From Nostoc sp. T09 (lineage in GTDB: Bacteria; Cyanobacteriota; Cyanobacteriia; Cyanobacteriales; Nostocaceae): a DNA stretch of 48,124 nt. Made by a program: the position numbers and the translations under genes. The stretch lies in the NCBI RefSeq assembly GCF_002154695.1, contig NZ_MTAV01000013.1, positions 1 to 48,124 on the forward strand. The letters run 5' to 3'. Below, piece by piece: positions 35,006 to 43,471 of this stretch. Every line of letters begins with the position of its first letter. The first letter of the stretch is position 1. The notes under the pieces are model-generated. The model was not told the DNA's origin and made no database searches. It was given only the letters and a program-made list of their open reading frames with translations.

Positions 35006-35275
35006 ATGGCTCTGACGCAACAGCGCAAACAAGAACTCATTTCCAGCTATCAAGTTCACGAAACCGATACCGGCTCTGCCGATGTCCAAATTGCTATGCT
35101 CACTGACCGGATTAACCGTCTCAGCGAACATCTCCAAGCAAACAAGAAAGACCATTCTTCTCGTAGAGGATTGTTGAAGCTAATTGGTCATCGCAAGCGT
35201 CTTTTATCCTATGTCCAGCAGGAAAGCCGAGAAAAATATCAAGCTTTGATTGCTCGTTTGGGAATTCGTGGTTAA
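35006..35275 (+). CDS. rpsO: 30S ribosomal protein S15
   Basis: This 89-aa protein is the standard S15, which binds 16S rRNA in the platform of the small subunit. The hallmark segments are ETDTGSADVQIAMLTDRINRL and HSSRRGLLKLIGHRKRLLSY. It begins at ATG with no obvious Shine-Dalgarno, as is frequent in cyanobacteria. The PAM68-like gene starts 12 bases after its stop and is surely cotranscribed. S15 genes are often self-regulated by their leader, but I see no clear leader structure in the 92 bases upstream. Confidence 0.97.
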   Translation: MALTQQRKQELISSYQVHETDTGSADVQIAMLTDRINRLSEHLQANKKDHSSRRGLLKLIGHRKRLLSYVQQESREKYQALIARLGIRG

Positions 35276-35286
35276 GGATACCGCTT

Positions 35287-35757
35287 ATGTCTGCTGAAGA
35301 ATCTGAACGCAGTCGCTTACCTTTTGAACCGAACAAAAAGCGCCAAAAACCAGCAAAAGCCAAGAGTGAACCACCAGTACAGTCCAAGGAATCTGGGGGA
35401 CAAACAACCAAGCAGCCACCCTTGAATAAAGAGGAGATGGCAATCCCAAAAGTAGTTAGCCAACGCATGATTCGGCGAGTAGCTGCATTCTGTGGTATAC
35501 CAACAGCTTTGGGTATTGGCACTTTGGCTGGTAGCTATCTATTGACCATCTATACCGACATCAGACTAGCTCCTATCGCCGTGTTATTGGTAAACATGGG
35601 ATTTTTTGGTTTGGGGGTATTGGGAATTACCTATGGCGTTCTCTCTGCCTCTTGGGACGAAGACAGAGTTGGCAATTGGCTGGGTTTGGCTGAATTTGGC
35701 ATCAATTGGGGACGTATGGTGGATGTTTGGCGCGAAACTCGGCAAAAAAAGGTTTGA
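35287..35757 (+). CDS. PAM68-like photosystem II assembly protein (DUF3464)
   Basis: This 156-aa protein matches the PAM68/DUF3464 family, which helps assemble photosystem II by acting on early reaction-centre intermediates in the thylakoid membrane. The first ~60 residues are basic, Lys/Pro/Gln-rich and probably disordered. IPKVVSQRMIRRVA leads into two membrane segments (about 73-93 and 101-123), followed by the conserved short tail SWDEDRVGNWLGLAEFGINW. It starts 12 bases after rpsO, and this pairing is conserved in cyanobacteria to my knowledge. Confidence 0.9.
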   Translation: MSAEESERSRLPFEPNKKRQKPAKAKSEPPVQSKESGGQTTKQPPLNKEEMAIPKVVSQRMIRRVAAFCGIPTALGIGTLAGSYLLTIYTDIRLAPIAVLLVNMGFFGLGVLGITYGVLSASWDEDRVGNWLGLAEFGINWGRMVDVWRETRQKKV

Positions 35758-35971
35758 TTTTTGGCGCTCAGGTATCAGAAGACTGTAATGTTGGCTAAAT
35801 TTTAGAGTGAATGTTGAAGTTGAAATTTAATAACTTCAACATTGCTAATTAAAAATTTATGATTATTTTATACCTCCAATCTTCAGTCATAGAACATTGA
35901 GCGCTAGATTTTTAAGTAATTAAAAGGTTACGCCCCTTAAATAGCAAGTTAAGTAATCAGGGAATTTAATC

Positions 35972-37027
35972 ATGATTGTCGTAATGAAAATCGGTTCCCC
36001 AGAAGCAGAAATTAATCGTATTAGCGAAGAACTAACTAGCTGGGGGCTGACGCCGGAAAAAATTATCGGTAAGCACAAAGTAGTTATTGGTCTGGTAGGT
36101 GAGACGGCCGACTTAGACCCGCTACAAATTCAGGAAGTTAGCCCTTGGATTGAGCAAGTTTTGCGCGTAGAGTTGCCTTACAAACGGGCTAGTCGTCAGT
36201 ACCGCCACGGTGAAGCTTCTGATGTGGTGGTTAGCACTCCTGATGGGCCAGTTGTATTTGGTGAACATCATCCTGTAGTAGTAGTTGCTGGCCCCTGCTC
36301 TGTAGAAAATGAGGAAATGATTGTCGAGACGGCTCAGCGCGTCAAAGCATCTGGAGCCAGATTTTTGCGCGGTGGTGCATACAAACCCCGGACTTCACCT
36401 TATGCTTTCCAAGGACACGGCGAGAGTGCTTTGGAATTATTGGCAAAAGCGAGGGAAGCCAGCGGACTAGGCATAATTACAGAAGTTATGGACGCTGCCG
36501 ACCTGGAGAAAATCGCGGAAGTTGCCGATATGATCCAAGTCGGTGCCAGAAATATGCAGAATTTCTCTCTGCTCAAAAAAGTGGGCGCACAATCTAAACC
36601 AGTGCTGTTGAAGCGGGGAATGGCAGCTACTATCGAAGACTGGTTGATGGCTGCTGAATATGTTTTGGCAGCGGGAAATCCGAATGTAATTTTATGTGAG
36701 CGCGGAATTCGCACCTTTGATCGCCAGTTTACTCGCAACACCCTGGATATATCGGTAGTGCCAGTTTTGCGCAAGCTAACTCATCTACCAATTATGATTG
36801 ACCCCAGTCACGGTACAGGTTGGTCTGAGTTTGTTCCTTCTATGGCAATGGCCGCGATCGCAGCTGGTACTGATTCTCTCATGATTGAGGTTCACCCCAA
36901 CCCGAAGAAAGCTTTGTCAGATGGTCCCCAATCGCTCACGCCAGATGCTTTCGAGAACTTGATGCAAGAGTTAGCCGTAGTTGGTAAGGCTGTGGGACGT
37001 TGGCAACAAGCAGTTGCAGTAGCTTAA
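35972..37027 (+). CDS. aroF: DAHP synthase, class I-beta (AroF, with N-terminal regulatory domain)
   Basis: A 351-aa DAHP synthase of the I-beta class, catalysing the same first shikimate step as the enzyme at 27861 but from a different subfamily. It opens with a ferredoxin-like/ACT-like regulatory domain (about 1-70, MIVVMKIGSPEAEINRISEE) of the kind that binds Tyr or Phe in Thermotoga. The catalytic barrel shows VVVAGPCSVENEEMIVETA, RGGAYKPRTSPYAFQG, GARNMQNFSLLKKVG, ILCERGIRTFDRQFTRNTLD and MIDPSHGTG. The window therefore carries two non-redundant entry points with probably different feedback control. It is monocistronic. Confidence 0.95.
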   Translation: MIVVMKIGSPEAEINRISEELTSWGLTPEKIIGKHKVVIGLVGETADLDPLQIQEVSPWIEQVLRVELPYKRASRQYRHGEASDVVVSTPDGPVVFGEHHPVVVVAGPCSVENEEMIVETAQRVKASGARFLRGGAYKPRTSPYAFQGHGESALELLAKAREASGLGIITEVMDAADLEKIAEVADMIQVGARNMQNFSLLKKVGAQSKPVLLKRGMAATIEDWLMAAEYVLAAGNPNVILCERGIRTFDRQFTRNTLDISVVPVLRKLTHLPIMIDPSHGTGWSEFVPSMAMAAIAAGTDSLMIEVHPNPKKALSDGPQSLTPDAFENLMQELAVVGKAVGRWQQAVAVA

Positions 37028-37553
37028 ATGTCCTTTAATATTAGTCATTTGTCATTTGTGTTTATAAAGAATAGATGACAGTTTCTACAAAAAGAAAGAG
37101 CAATACGTTAGAACATTAACCTAGCGTAAGACGTGTTGCAATAATCCTAATTAAGAGAAAAAAACCACAGATGCACACAGATAAACACTGATATTTATCT
37201 GTGTGCATCTATCTTTATCTGTGATTCGATTAGGGTAGGCAAGATGACCACTTAATAAGAGTTTGATAAGTAGAGAAAAATAAAACTTTTGGTATAGAGA
37301 AAGATATTCCTATAGTAGAAGTTGAAATAACAGTCAGCATTTATTGTTAATTTAATTAGAAAATTCTAGCTTTAGCAATACTTTTTAAAGCGACTAACAC
37401 AATTATAAAAACATAACTTTTGTCTATAGTTTGGCACTATTATTGAGATTCATATTGCTGATAACTGGCTAATAAATGTTTAATCTTGTGCTATTGATTA
37501 AAGGCAAAAATGTAATTTCAAAATATTGAAATATAAATTAACCTTAGATTTTT
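37028..37553. other. Intergenic region with a 17-bp inverted repeat
   Basis: 526 AT-rich bases between aroF and the ATP-grasp gene. The only clear element is the inverted repeat at 37169-37210. No gene is seen. Confidence 0.5.
37169..37210. repeat. 17-bp inverted repeat (CACAGAT-type)
   Basis: Bases 37169-37185 and 37194-37210 are perfect reverse complements around an 8-base loop. The repeat is built from CACAGAT-like units (flanking ACCACAG and TCTTTATCTGTG continue it). Related units recur on one strand near 29190-29218, so it is probably a dispersed repeat. It may also serve as an aroF terminator, although no T run follows. Confidence 0.6.
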
Positions 37554-38828
37554 ATGAACCAGCAATACGACTTTCGTTACTTTCAAGGGAGTTCTCTATC
37601 AGATCTATTTGCTCAAGACATATTAGATGCAAGTTATGCATTTATCCCAAATTACCCAGCGACTGCTCGTTGGGCAGCTTACCCCAACACGAAAAAATAC
37701 TATATTCAAGATGGCAGTAGTGAGTCCACTAAAACGTCTTTCGATAAGATTTGCCAAAAGGAACCTTGGAAAAATTTGGCTGTGCTAGGTGAGGCTATTC
37801 CGGGGATTGTGATAATTCCGCCGCAAAACTTACTGGTTGATTACTGGCGAGAGCATTTTGGCTTTAGTTACAGCAATATGAAGATGTTCGATTGCTCTGT
37901 TTATTTGGAAGAACTTAGCAAGAGCGATGGCTTTGACAAAATTATCACGCTATTTCCCTTTGATAACCTGCGACATGAAAAACACGCGATCGCTCCCAAC
38001 ATTCACTACCACTTGCTGAGTAAAGTGACGCTAGCTGAACTGGGGGTACAATGTCCAAAATACAAGAGCTACAATCTTCACACCATTAGTCTCGAAGAGA
38101 TTCAGTTACCAGAAAAATTTCCCTACTTGATTAAAACTTCTCACGGACTCTCAGGAGAAGGTACTTATATTATCAAAAGCACTAGCGATTTAAACTACTG
38201 CTTGAAAGAACTCAAAAAATATCTCGATATTAAATTACTGGATTGGATTGTTATCTCCGAATTTATTAAAAATGCAGTACAAAACTATTGCGTACAGTTC
38301 TATGTCAGCAAAACGGGAGACATAACGCTTATTGGTACTACGACTCAACTTGTCACCTCAGAGGGCAATTATTTAGGCGGACTAATTCATTACCGCGAAA
38401 CTGACATGAGTAAGTTCTTTGAGATGATTGCCGCTATTGGTCAGTATGCTCATCAACAAGGTTATTTCGGCGTTATTGGTTTTGATGTTTTAGAAAACCA
38501 AGATGGACAGCTTTATACCATTGATGCCAATTTCCGAGTTAATGGCTCAACACCGCTGTGCTTGCAGCGTCATACCCTACTAGGACTAGGAAAGGAAGTT
38601 GCTAAATATTCCAGTGACTACCGCATGGATGGGACATTAGACTCTGTTTTAACCACCCTAAAACCAGAACTAGATCGCAAAGACTTAATCATTCTGTCGG
38701 CTTTAGAAAAGGTCAAATACGGAAAAATCTATACCGAAATTTACGGGATCGTTACTGGAGAAACGATTGAGGAAATGCAGCAGATTGAGCAGAACTTACA
38801 AAGGAAGGGATTACACTGGCTTAGTTAA
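37554..38828 (+). CDS. ATP-grasp ligase of unknown substrate, 424 aa
   Basis: The middle and C-terminal parts (about 160-345) have the ATP-grasp fold: a central-domain segment YHLLSKVTLAELGVQCPKY, the nucleotide-binding lysine region FPYLIKTSHGLSGEGTYII with a Gly/Ser-rich loop, LLDWIVISEFI as the hinge, and the metal-binding end VIGFDVLENQDGQLYTIDANFRVNGSTP with the D-x-N triplet. The N-terminal ~150 residues form an unassigned preATP-grasp domain. Such enzymes join a carboxylate to an amine through an acyl phosphate. It does not look like MysC, biotin carboxylase or D-Ala ligase. It may pair with the flavodoxin-like gene 79 bases downstream. No other biosynthetic genes point to a product. 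Confidence 0.8.
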   Translation: MNQQYDFRYFQGSSLSDLFAQDILDASYAFIPNYPATARWAAYPNTKKYYIQDGSSESTKTSFDKICQKEPWKNLAVLGEAIPGIVIIPPQNLLVDYWREHFGFSYSNMKMFDCSVYLEELSKSDGFDKIITLFPFDNLRHEKHAIAPNIHYHLLSKVTLAELGVQCPKYKSYNLHTISLEEIQLPEKFPYLIKTSHGLSGEGTYIIKSTSDLNYCLKELKKYLDIKLLDWIVISEFIKNAVQNYCVQFYVSKTGDITLIGTTTQLVTSEGNYLGGLIHYRETDMSKFFEMIAAIGQYAHQQGYFGVIGFDVLENQDGQLYTIDANFRVNGSTPLCLQRHTLLGLGKEVAKYSSDYRMDGTLDSVLTTLKPELDRKDLIILSALEKVKYGKIYTEIYGIVTGETIEEMQQIEQNLQRKGLHWLS

Positions 38829-38907
38829 ATTACTTTTCTTTACATACGAGCAAGTAGTCTCTATGATATTCCTCGGTAATTTGTAGTTAAATTAACCAAG
38901 GTTTATT

Positions 38908-39498
38908 ATGCCTACTATTGCGGTCGTCTACTTCTCTGGTGCAGGTCATACTCATCTGATGGCTGAAGCTATCGCTAAAGGTGCAAGCCAAGTTGATGGT
39001 GCAACTGTGGAAATGCTGCGGATTACTGGCGAGCAGATTGTGAATGGTCGCTGGCAAAATGATGAAATTCTCGAAAAGCTTAACCAGGTAGATGCGATCG
39101 TCTTTGGTTCGCCTACCTATATGGGCGGTATTGCGGCTCAGTTTAAGGCTTTTATTGATGCAGCTAGCTCAGTTTGGTTCCGACATGGATGGAAAGACAA
39201 GATTGCAGCTGGGTTTACGCACTCTAGCTCACCTAGTGGCGATAAGCAGGGAACACTTTTATACTTGGCAACGAATGCAGCCCAGCATGGGATGATTTGG
39301 GTGAATGTGGGCGACTTGCAAAGCTTTTTGTTTGGTAAAGATGATGGGGTAAATCGGTTGGGAGGATTTCTGGGTGTACTTGGTCAAAGCCCACTGGATA
39401 TGAGTGGCAACCCAGCAGTTTTAGATGAAGGCGATCGCCTCACCTCAGAACGCTTTGGCCAGCGCATTGCAGAGGCAACTAAACGTTGGGTTAAGTAG
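38908..39498 (+). CDS. Flavodoxin-fold protein (NAD(P)H:quinone oxidoreductase/WrbA-like)
   Basis: A 196-aa flavodoxin-fold protein. The FMN phosphate loop is VVYFSGAGHTHLMAEAIAKG (about residues 5-24), and the second FMN loop is DAIVFGSPTYMGGIAAQFKAF (about 62-82), with GFTHSSSPSGDKQGTLLYL as the third. This matches WrbA-like and NADPH-dependent FMN reductases, which reduce quinones or flavins in the cytoplasm. It starts 79 bases after the ATP-grasp gene and may be cotranscribed. It converges with the DUF6745-like gene, and a 14-bp hairpin lies between them. Confidence 0.88.
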   Translation: MPTIAVVYFSGAGHTHLMAEAIAKGASQVDGATVEMLRITGEQIVNGRWQNDEILEKLNQVDAIVFGSPTYMGGIAAQFKAFIDAASSVWFRHGWKDKIAAGFTHSSSPSGDKQGTLLYLATNAAQHGMIWVNVGDLQSFLFGKDDGVNRLGGFLGVLGQSPLDMSGNPAVLDEGDRLTSERFGQRIAEATKRWVK

Positions 39499-39532
39499 GA
39501 TATTTCAGTACTAAATCAAATCTGCATAAGAA

Positions 39533-39567
39533 ATTAAGGGTATTACATCTTGAGTAATACCCTTAAT
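39533..39567. terminator. Bidirectional terminator-like hairpin
   Basis: The 14-base arms 39533-39546 and 39554-39567 are perfect reverse complements (core AAGGGTATTAC/GTAATACCCTT) with a 7-base loop. It lies between two convergent genes, 35 bases past the flavodoxin stop and 41 past the stop of the minus-strand gene. Confidence 0.75.
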
Positions 39568-39607
39568 CAATATAATTTTTATTATTATCCTGTCTTTCTT
39601 TTTTTTC

Positions 39608-40864
39608 TTAGGTTTGTACAGCAAAATCAAGAGGATCTATTCCCCAATTTACCCAGCGAATTGCCTCTTGTGCAGATTTCATATCAGGTGGAACGCGTAA
39701 CACGTGAATGAATTCTGTACTGGGACAAATCATTTTTAATAAAAATATTGGCTCTTCATCTACATCAGCATCAATTTTTATTAAAGTGTATCCTTGGTAG
39801 TAATCTAACTCTTTCGCTTGTAATTCTTCAAGAAGGCGACTGTAGCCAATTCCTTGGATTAATACTCTTCGTAATTCTGCATTATCTTCTTCTAAAAGCC
39901 ATTTAGCTGACCATTGATTTGGGTGAAGTATGCCATATTTCTCTGGTAAGGTTACACCGTGGGAAGCATAGAGACTGTAACCATCAGAAAATTGAACAGC
40001 AGGTTCAGCTTCTGAATGTAAACGGAGTTGCTCGTCAAAAGAAAACTTTGTAGGGCGATCGCAAACAATAATCATTTTTTCGCTAGGAAGAACCCACCCC
40101 CCATTTTGTGCAATGATTTGTAATATTTCCCATTCTCTTGCATCGTATTCACAGTTTAATATATTAATGCAAAAGTCATACAAGCAGGCACTTTCACACC
40201 ATTGTCCTAGTTCTATCCAATAATCTTTGTTACCATCAATAACTAGTAAAATTTCTTCTTGTTGAGATAAATGATTCCATTCATGCCAGACTCTGCTTAA
40301 TTCTGGATTATCGGGTTCTTTATCGATAAGTAACCATAGTGGTAAATCCCACTTATCTGCTGACTGCCTAAATGTTTCACAAATTTGATTTTGTTTCCCA
40401 GATATCTCATTAGATATTTGGCTTCTTATCTGTGATATGGCTGCATAAATATTTAGACCAAATTCGTCAACAAAAACTTCATATAGTTCACAATTTAAAT
40501 ACTGTTGTAATTTGTCTCCTAAATCTTTAAAAGTTATATTTTCTATGGCATTGCATAAATATGATAATAATCTTCGAGACAAATATTCACTAAAAATTCC
40601 TGTTTTTGGTTGGTATTCATTTCCATATATACATTGAATATGTGTAAAAATTCTTCGTGTTTGTACTATTTCATATAAACTGTCATAAAAAATAATTTCA
40701 GGTTCTGGGAAGTCCATCAAAACATAAGTTTGTTTTAGCGCTTTTGATAATTGCGTCCTATCAATCTTTGCTGTTGACAATGCAATTTTTTTCCACTTTT
40801 CTAGATACACTGGAATGAGATTTTCTTGTTCTTCAGTTAGGGTTTCAATTTTTCTCGTTGTCAT
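39608..40864 (-). CDS. DUF6745-like hypothetical protein, 418 aa
   Basis: The protein has the look of the DUF6745 family: an N-terminal LTEEQENLIPVYLEKWKKIALST-type helix (residues 8-30) and a C-terminal half with WEILQIIAQNGGWVLPSEKMIIVCDRPTKFSFDE, and the ending FIHVLRVPPDMKSAQEAIRWVNWGID, which recurs in such proteins. The function is unknown; it is soluble, acidic and Trp-rich with no signal peptide. The sequence is AT-rich but its codons resemble the neighbours'. It stands alone between the flavodoxin and PadR genes. The family assignment is tentative. That it is a gene is clear. Confidence 0.7.
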   Translation of the reverse strand: MTTRKIETLTEEQENLIPVYLEKWKKIALSTAKIDRTQLSKALKQTYVLMDFPEPEIIFYDSLYEIVQTRRIFTHIQCIYGNEYQPKTGIFSEYLSRRLLSYLCNAIENITFKDLGDKLQQYLNCELYEVFVDEFGLNIYAAISQIRSQISNEISGKQNQICETFRQSADKWDLPLWLLIDKEPDNPELSRVWHEWNHLSQQEEILLVIDGNKDYWIELGQWCESACLYDFCINILNCEYDAREWEILQIIAQNGGWVLPSEKMIIVCDRPTKFSFDEQLRLHSEAEPAVQFSDGYSLYASHGVTLPEKYGILHPNQWSAKWLLEEDNAELRRVLIQGIGYSRLLEELQAKELDYYQGYTLIKIDADVDEEPIFLLKMICPSTEFIHVLRVPPDMKSAQEAIRWVNWGIDPLDFAVQT

Positions 40865-40964
40865 TTATTGCAGATTATTTGTGTTTTCGTAACTATAAAT
40901 CCTGACAGTTACTCATTAATTTAGTAGAACTACTTAATTAAATATAAAAAATTCCACCTCAGCT

Positions 40965-41504
40965 TTAGTTAGGTGTACGCTCAATGACATCAATTGCTGT
41001 CTTCAGCCAATCAATATAAGTTTGTTCTCGTTGAGTTACCAAATCTAGTACGAGCCGTTGCATCATCTGCTCGCGATTTGCACAATCTTCCAGCTTAGGT
41101 AGGTGGATATTGTCACACTCAGCAAGTTTGTTTTGACGTATAGATAGCTGCTGTTCTAACAATTTAATAATGGCTGCGTTCGGTAATTGTGCAGCAAAAT
41201 GTAATTGCACTAGCAACGGTTCTCGTAATGTCGGTAAGGGCTGATGGCATTGCAACCAGCGGATAAATTCGGCTTTTCCGGCTTCTGTTACAGAATATAC
41301 CTTACGGTTAGGGCGATCGCTCTGAATCTCAACACTACAACTAATCCAACCCTGCTCAACGAGTTTATCAAGGGTTCTGTAAATCTGTGCCTGGTCTGCG
41401 GGCCATAGGTGTGCAACGCATTGATCAAAGCAGGTGGTTTTGAGGTCGTAACCTGTCATCTCCTCTTGCTGAAGCAGAGCGAGAATTGTGTGGGCTAAAG
41501 ACAT
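40965..41504 (-). CDS. PadR-family transcriptional regulator
   Basis: A 179-aa PadR-like repressor. The N-terminal winged helix-turn-helix is clear (LAHTILALLQQEEMTGYDLK, then LWPADQAQIYRTLDKLVEQGWI and the wing RPNRKVYSVTEAGKAEFIRW, residues 3-85). It is followed by the Vir_C-like helical dimerisation part (about 95-175). PadR proteins typically repress a nearby detoxification or efflux gene and let go on binding small ligands. The divergent pirin gene is the likely target. The 275-base gap contains a palindromic candidate operator (41561-41576). Confidence 0.9.
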   Translation of the reverse strand: MSLAHTILALLQQEEMTGYDLKTTCFDQCVAHLWPADQAQIYRTLDKLVEQGWISCSVEIQSDRPNRKVYSVTEAGKAEFIRWLQCHQPLPTLREPLLVQLHFAAQLPNAAIIKLLEQQLSIRQNKLAECDNIHLPKLEDCANREQMMQRLVLDLVTQREQTYIDWLKTAIDVIERTPN

Positions 41505-41560
41505 AGGCGGTTTTTCGAAGCTAAAGTGGGGGAAACTCTATCTATTCCTTTTTATATAAC

Positions 41561-41576
41561 CTTATGCTAATATAAG
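41561..41576. promoter_or_regulatory. Candidate PadR operator CTTAT-N6-ATAAG
   Basis: CTTAT (41561-41565) and ATAAG (41572-41576) form a dyad in the gap between padR and pirin. Further TATATAA/TATATAAG stretches flank it. PadR operators are AT-rich dyads, so this is a reasonable candidate, but AT-rich dyads also arise by chance. Confidence 0.35.
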
Positions 41577-41779
41577 ATTAATCATATATAAGAGATAACA
41601 CATTTAAAGATGTTAATTAGGGTGTGCTTCGTCAAAGAACGTAAATAATTCGTTTGAAATCAAACAAGCCCCTGAGTTAGAGAAAGTTTCATGCTTTACC
41701 AGTGCAGATTCAGGCTATGTAAATGTTCTGCACCTTACCTATTATCAAGCTGAACAATAGCATACCAAGGAGGAGATTA

Positions 41780-42673
41780 ATGACGACTCAAACACAAACG
41801 ATGCGAACAGTCGCAGGAATCATCAATAGTGTGCAAACGCTAGAAGGTGAAGGTATGCTGGTTCGTCGTCCTTTTCCTAAGAGTACCTTTAGCGACTTTG
41901 ATCCGTTTCTCCTCCTTGATGAATTCGGCCCTGTTGATGTTGAACCAGGTAAAGCAAAGGGAGCGCCAGATCATCCACACAGAGGCTTTGAGACAGTTTC
42001 CTATATTCTAGAGGGGCGCGTTGAACACAAAGATTCTCAAGGTCATGCAGGAAAACTGAGTGCTGGCGATGTGCAATGGATGACAGCAGGAGCAGGTGTT
42101 GTCCATTCGGAAATGCCAGATCGGGAATTTGCTCGTATCGGCGGACGGATTCATGGACTTCAATTGTGGGTGAATCTACCCCGTCGTGACAAAATGATTA
42201 AGCCTCGTTATCAGGAAATTCCGGCGGCAAAAATTCCTACGGCTCAAACAGATGATGGTTTGGTGAAGGTAAAAGTTATCGCAGGAGAAGCGCTAGGAGC
42301 AAGATCTGTCATCCAGACGCAAACTCCGATTATATACTTACATTTCACACTTCAACCAGATGCGATCGCAGTTCAGCCTGTGCCAAAAGAATACAATGCT
42401 TTTATATATGTGCTTGATGGAGAAGGCTTGTTTGGTGCAGAAAAAGAACGTGCGGGAGATGGACAGATGATATTGTTTGCACAAGACGGTGAGGAAGTGG
42501 CGATCGCAAATCCATCGAACGCAAAATCACCATTAGATGTATTACTCATCGCTGGTGTACCGCTAAACGAACCAGTTGTTCGCTACGGCCCATTTGTAAT
42601 GAATACTGAAGCCGAAATTATTCAAGCAATTGAAGACTATCGTAACGGGAGGATGGGTTCCATTGACTTCTAA
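41780..42673 (+). CDS. Pirin family protein
   Basis: A 297-aa pirin, a bicupin iron-binding protein; some members are quercetin dioxygenases and others bind transcription factors or metabolic enzymes. The metal-site cupin 1 reads HPHRGFETVSYILEGRVEHK and AGAGVVHSEMP, giving the His/His/His/Glu set. The second cupin (about 175-290) is typical. I chose the ATG at 41780 because AAGGAGGAG lies directly upstream; the longer frame from 41723 lacks such a site and adds 19 unconserved residues. It is divergent from padR, which likely controls it, and overlaps the start of the next gene. Confidence 0.93.
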   Translation: MTTQTQTMRTVAGIINSVQTLEGEGMLVRRPFPKSTFSDFDPFLLLDEFGPVDVEPGKAKGAPDHPHRGFETVSYILEGRVEHKDSQGHAGKLSAGDVQWMTAGAGVVHSEMPDREFARIGGRIHGLQLWVNLPRRDKMIKPRYQEIPAAKIPTAQTDDGLVKVKVIAGEALGARSVIQTQTPIIYLHFTLQPDAIAVQPVPKEYNAFIYVLDGEGLFGAEKERAGDGQMILFAQDGEEVAIANPSNAKSPLDVLLIAGVPLNEPVVRYGPFVMNTEAEIIQAIEDYRNGRMGSIDF

Positions 42674-43073
42674 CATACTTCTACAACGAATCAATCAACA
42701 GCAATTTTTACGTAATTTGCGCAACAAATTTCTCAGCCTGCACTCCAGTTTGCTGGATACAGAACGCATCGCTTACGAACAAGTGCGTGGTAGAGTAACG
42801 AGTGCAGAACTTCTGCAACTAGTTATCGATCATGAACAATTTGCTTGGCTACATCACATTTCTGAGCTGGTTGTGCAAATTGATGAAATGCTGACAGCAG
42901 ATGAACCGATATTGCCGGAATCTGTGCAAAAGTTGATTGCTGATGCTCAAAAGCTAATCGTACCGTCAGAGTTAGGTAATGCTTTTGCCAGAAAGTACTA
43001 TGCTGCTCTTCAGCGTGAACCTAGTGTTGTCTTGGCACATGCAGAGGTGTCACAATTGCTTACCACCAAGTAA
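42663..43073 (+). CDS. Conserved hypothetical protein downstream of pirin, 136 aa
   Basis: I do not recognise a named family. The protein is helical throughout (LLQRINQQQFLRNLRNKFLS, LDTERIAYEQVRGRVTSAEL, FAWLHHISELVVQIDEMLTA) and ends with YYAALQREPSVVLAHAEVSQLL. I placed the start at TTG 42663 because GGGAGG (42647-42652) precedes it by ten bases and the protein then begins MTSNILLQRIN. The frame is open to an earlier TTG at 42630. Either start overlaps the end of pirin, which implies translational coupling and joint PadR control. Confidence 0.75.
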   Translation: MTSNILLQRINQQQFLRNLRNKFLSLHSSLLDTERIAYEQVRGRVTSAELLQLVIDHEQFAWLHHISELVVQIDEMLTADEPILPESVQKLIADAQKLIVPSELGNAFARKYYAALQREPSVVLAHAEVSQLLTTK

Positions 43074-43131
43074 GTTAGGGTAGACAATTAGTACATCTAA
43101 AAATAACTAGCTACTGGCAAACTAGCGCAAA

Positions 43132-43155
43132 ATCCCACCTCCAAAAAGGTGGGAT
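43132..43155 (+). terminator. Hairpin after the pirin unit
   Basis: ATCCCACCT (43132-43140) pairs with AGGTGGGAT (43147-43155), a 9-bp perfect stem with a 6-base loop. It is 60 bases after the stop of the last gene, without a strong T run. Confidence 0.5.
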
Positions 43156-43362
43156 AAACTTAATCATCTTCACCCGAAGGACAGAAGAAATGAACAACTT
43201 TTCAAGTTTTTATAGCTCGTTGTGAAATCTGTTCATCATGTCTCTTGTATAAGTCAATGTTGAGGATACAAAATCACATTATTTCTATTTCAGATTTTTA
43301 TAAAAAGTCTGTTGATGAGCGATCGCTACACTACGCAGTTAACAAAGTGGAGATAAAAATAA

Positions 43363-43391
43363 GGGATGCCAACCATAAATGTTAACATCCC
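43363..43391 (-). terminator. Terminator of the lipoprotein gene
   Basis: GGGATG (43363-43368) pairs with CATCCC (43386-43391), with AAC/GTT inside. On the minus strand TTATTTTTAT follows (complement of 43353-43362). It lies about 80 bases past the stop. Confidence 0.5.
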
Positions 43392-43471
43392 AAAATAGCA
43401 GATTATCTCAAAATACTTCTCCCCAGCTTTGGTTTATGCCAACTTCTGTTGTTTAGGGAGAAGTCTTCGAA

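Larger units (their letters stand above)
43074..43471. other. Intergenic region with two hairpins
   Basis: 398 bases between convergent genes, with hairpins at 43132-43155 and 43363-43391 and a HIP1 octamer near 43319-43326. No gene is seen. Confidence 0.5.

Noticed and set aside
37554-38828. MysC-type (mycosporine) ligase
   Set aside because: The N-terminal region and ATP-grasp motifs do not match MysC as I remember it, and no mysA, mysB or mysD is nearby.
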